Positions 5,500 to 5,529 of a stretch of DNA of 5,529 nucleotides are shown here, piece after piece. The stretch's first letter is position 1, and each line of letters starts with the position of its first letter. The DNA comes from Candidatus Omnitrophota bacterium (GTDB taxonomy: Bacteria > Omnitrophota > Koll11 > Gygaellales > Profunditerraquicolaceae), in NCBI GenBank assembly GCA_028717765.1, contig JAQUNE010000075.1, positions 1,459-6,987 on the forward strand, written 5' to 3'. The translations under genes and the position numbers were made by a program. The notes below the pieces were generated by a model, which worked only from the letters and a program-made list of their open reading frames with translations, searched no databases and was not told where the DNA came from.

Positions 5500-5529
5500 G
5501 GTTAATTGTCGGGTTAGGTAATCCCGGTA
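5496..5529 (+). CDS. pth: Peptidyl-tRNA hydrolase (Pth), N-terminal fragment cut by the window edge
   Basis: Pth hydrolyses the ester bond of peptidyl-tRNAs that drop off the ribosome, recycling tRNA. Only 11 codons are present: GTG as start, then RLIVGLGNPG. This matches the strongly conserved Pth N terminus M-K-L-I-V-G-L-G-N-P-G, including the Asn of the active-site region. The GTG start overlaps the rplY TGA stop as GTGA (5496-5499), a standard coupling arrangement. The rplY-pth order is widespread in bacteria and supports the call despite the short fragment. The rest of the gene lies beyond the window. Confidence 0.92.
   Translation, partial: MRLIVGLGNPG

Overview
The window is a compact, one-directional run of housekeeping genes, all on the + strand: ispE, spoVG, a tRNA-Gln(UUG) gene, an unnamed membrane-anchored TPR protein gene, glmU, prs, rplY (the long CTC/TL5 form of bL25), and the first 11 codons of pth at the right edge. 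Gaps between neighbours range from a 4-base overlap (rplY/pth) and 2 bases (glmU/prs) to about 40 bases. I see no convincing internal promoter or intrinsic terminator, so the simplest reading is one long operon or a few overlapping transcripts. No stretch above 300 bases lacks a gene.

Organism: a bacterium of moderate to low G+C. SpoVG with a four-cysteine zinc ribbon inserted in its conserved loop is, as I recall, typical of Planctomycetes and Omnitrophota rather than Firmicutes. The TPR protein ends in a cap (LGFKPDPKFLEELKKASGR) of a kind I associate with Omnitrophota. The gene order fuses two well-known neighbourhoods: Firmicutes-type spoVG-glmU-prs-ctc-pth and Proteobacteria-type ispE-tRNA-Gln-prs-rplY-pth. 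Candidatus Omnitrophota or another uncultured PVC-related lineage is the best guess. This is inference; there is no rRNA or other decisive marker here.

Functions: IspE (MEP isoprenoid pathway, which feeds the undecaprenyl carrier) and GlmU (UDP-GlcNAc) both supply cell-envelope synthesis. Prs makes PRPP for nucleotides, His and Trp. bL25, Pth and tRNA-Gln serve translation. SpoVG is a small nucleic-acid-binding regulator. The TPR protein is the only clearly accessory gene, sitting between the tRNA and glmU.

I do not find a new multi-gene system (no defence, mobile, CRISPR or secondary-metabolite locus). What merits a second look is variation inside conserved genes: the zinc-ribbon SpoVG, a GlmU with about two beta-helix coils missing and changed acetyltransferase residues, an APRT-like PRPP loop in Prs, the TPR gene insertion, the tRNA embedded in an mRNA operon, and a bL25 tail whose purine-only coding end doubles as the pth leader.
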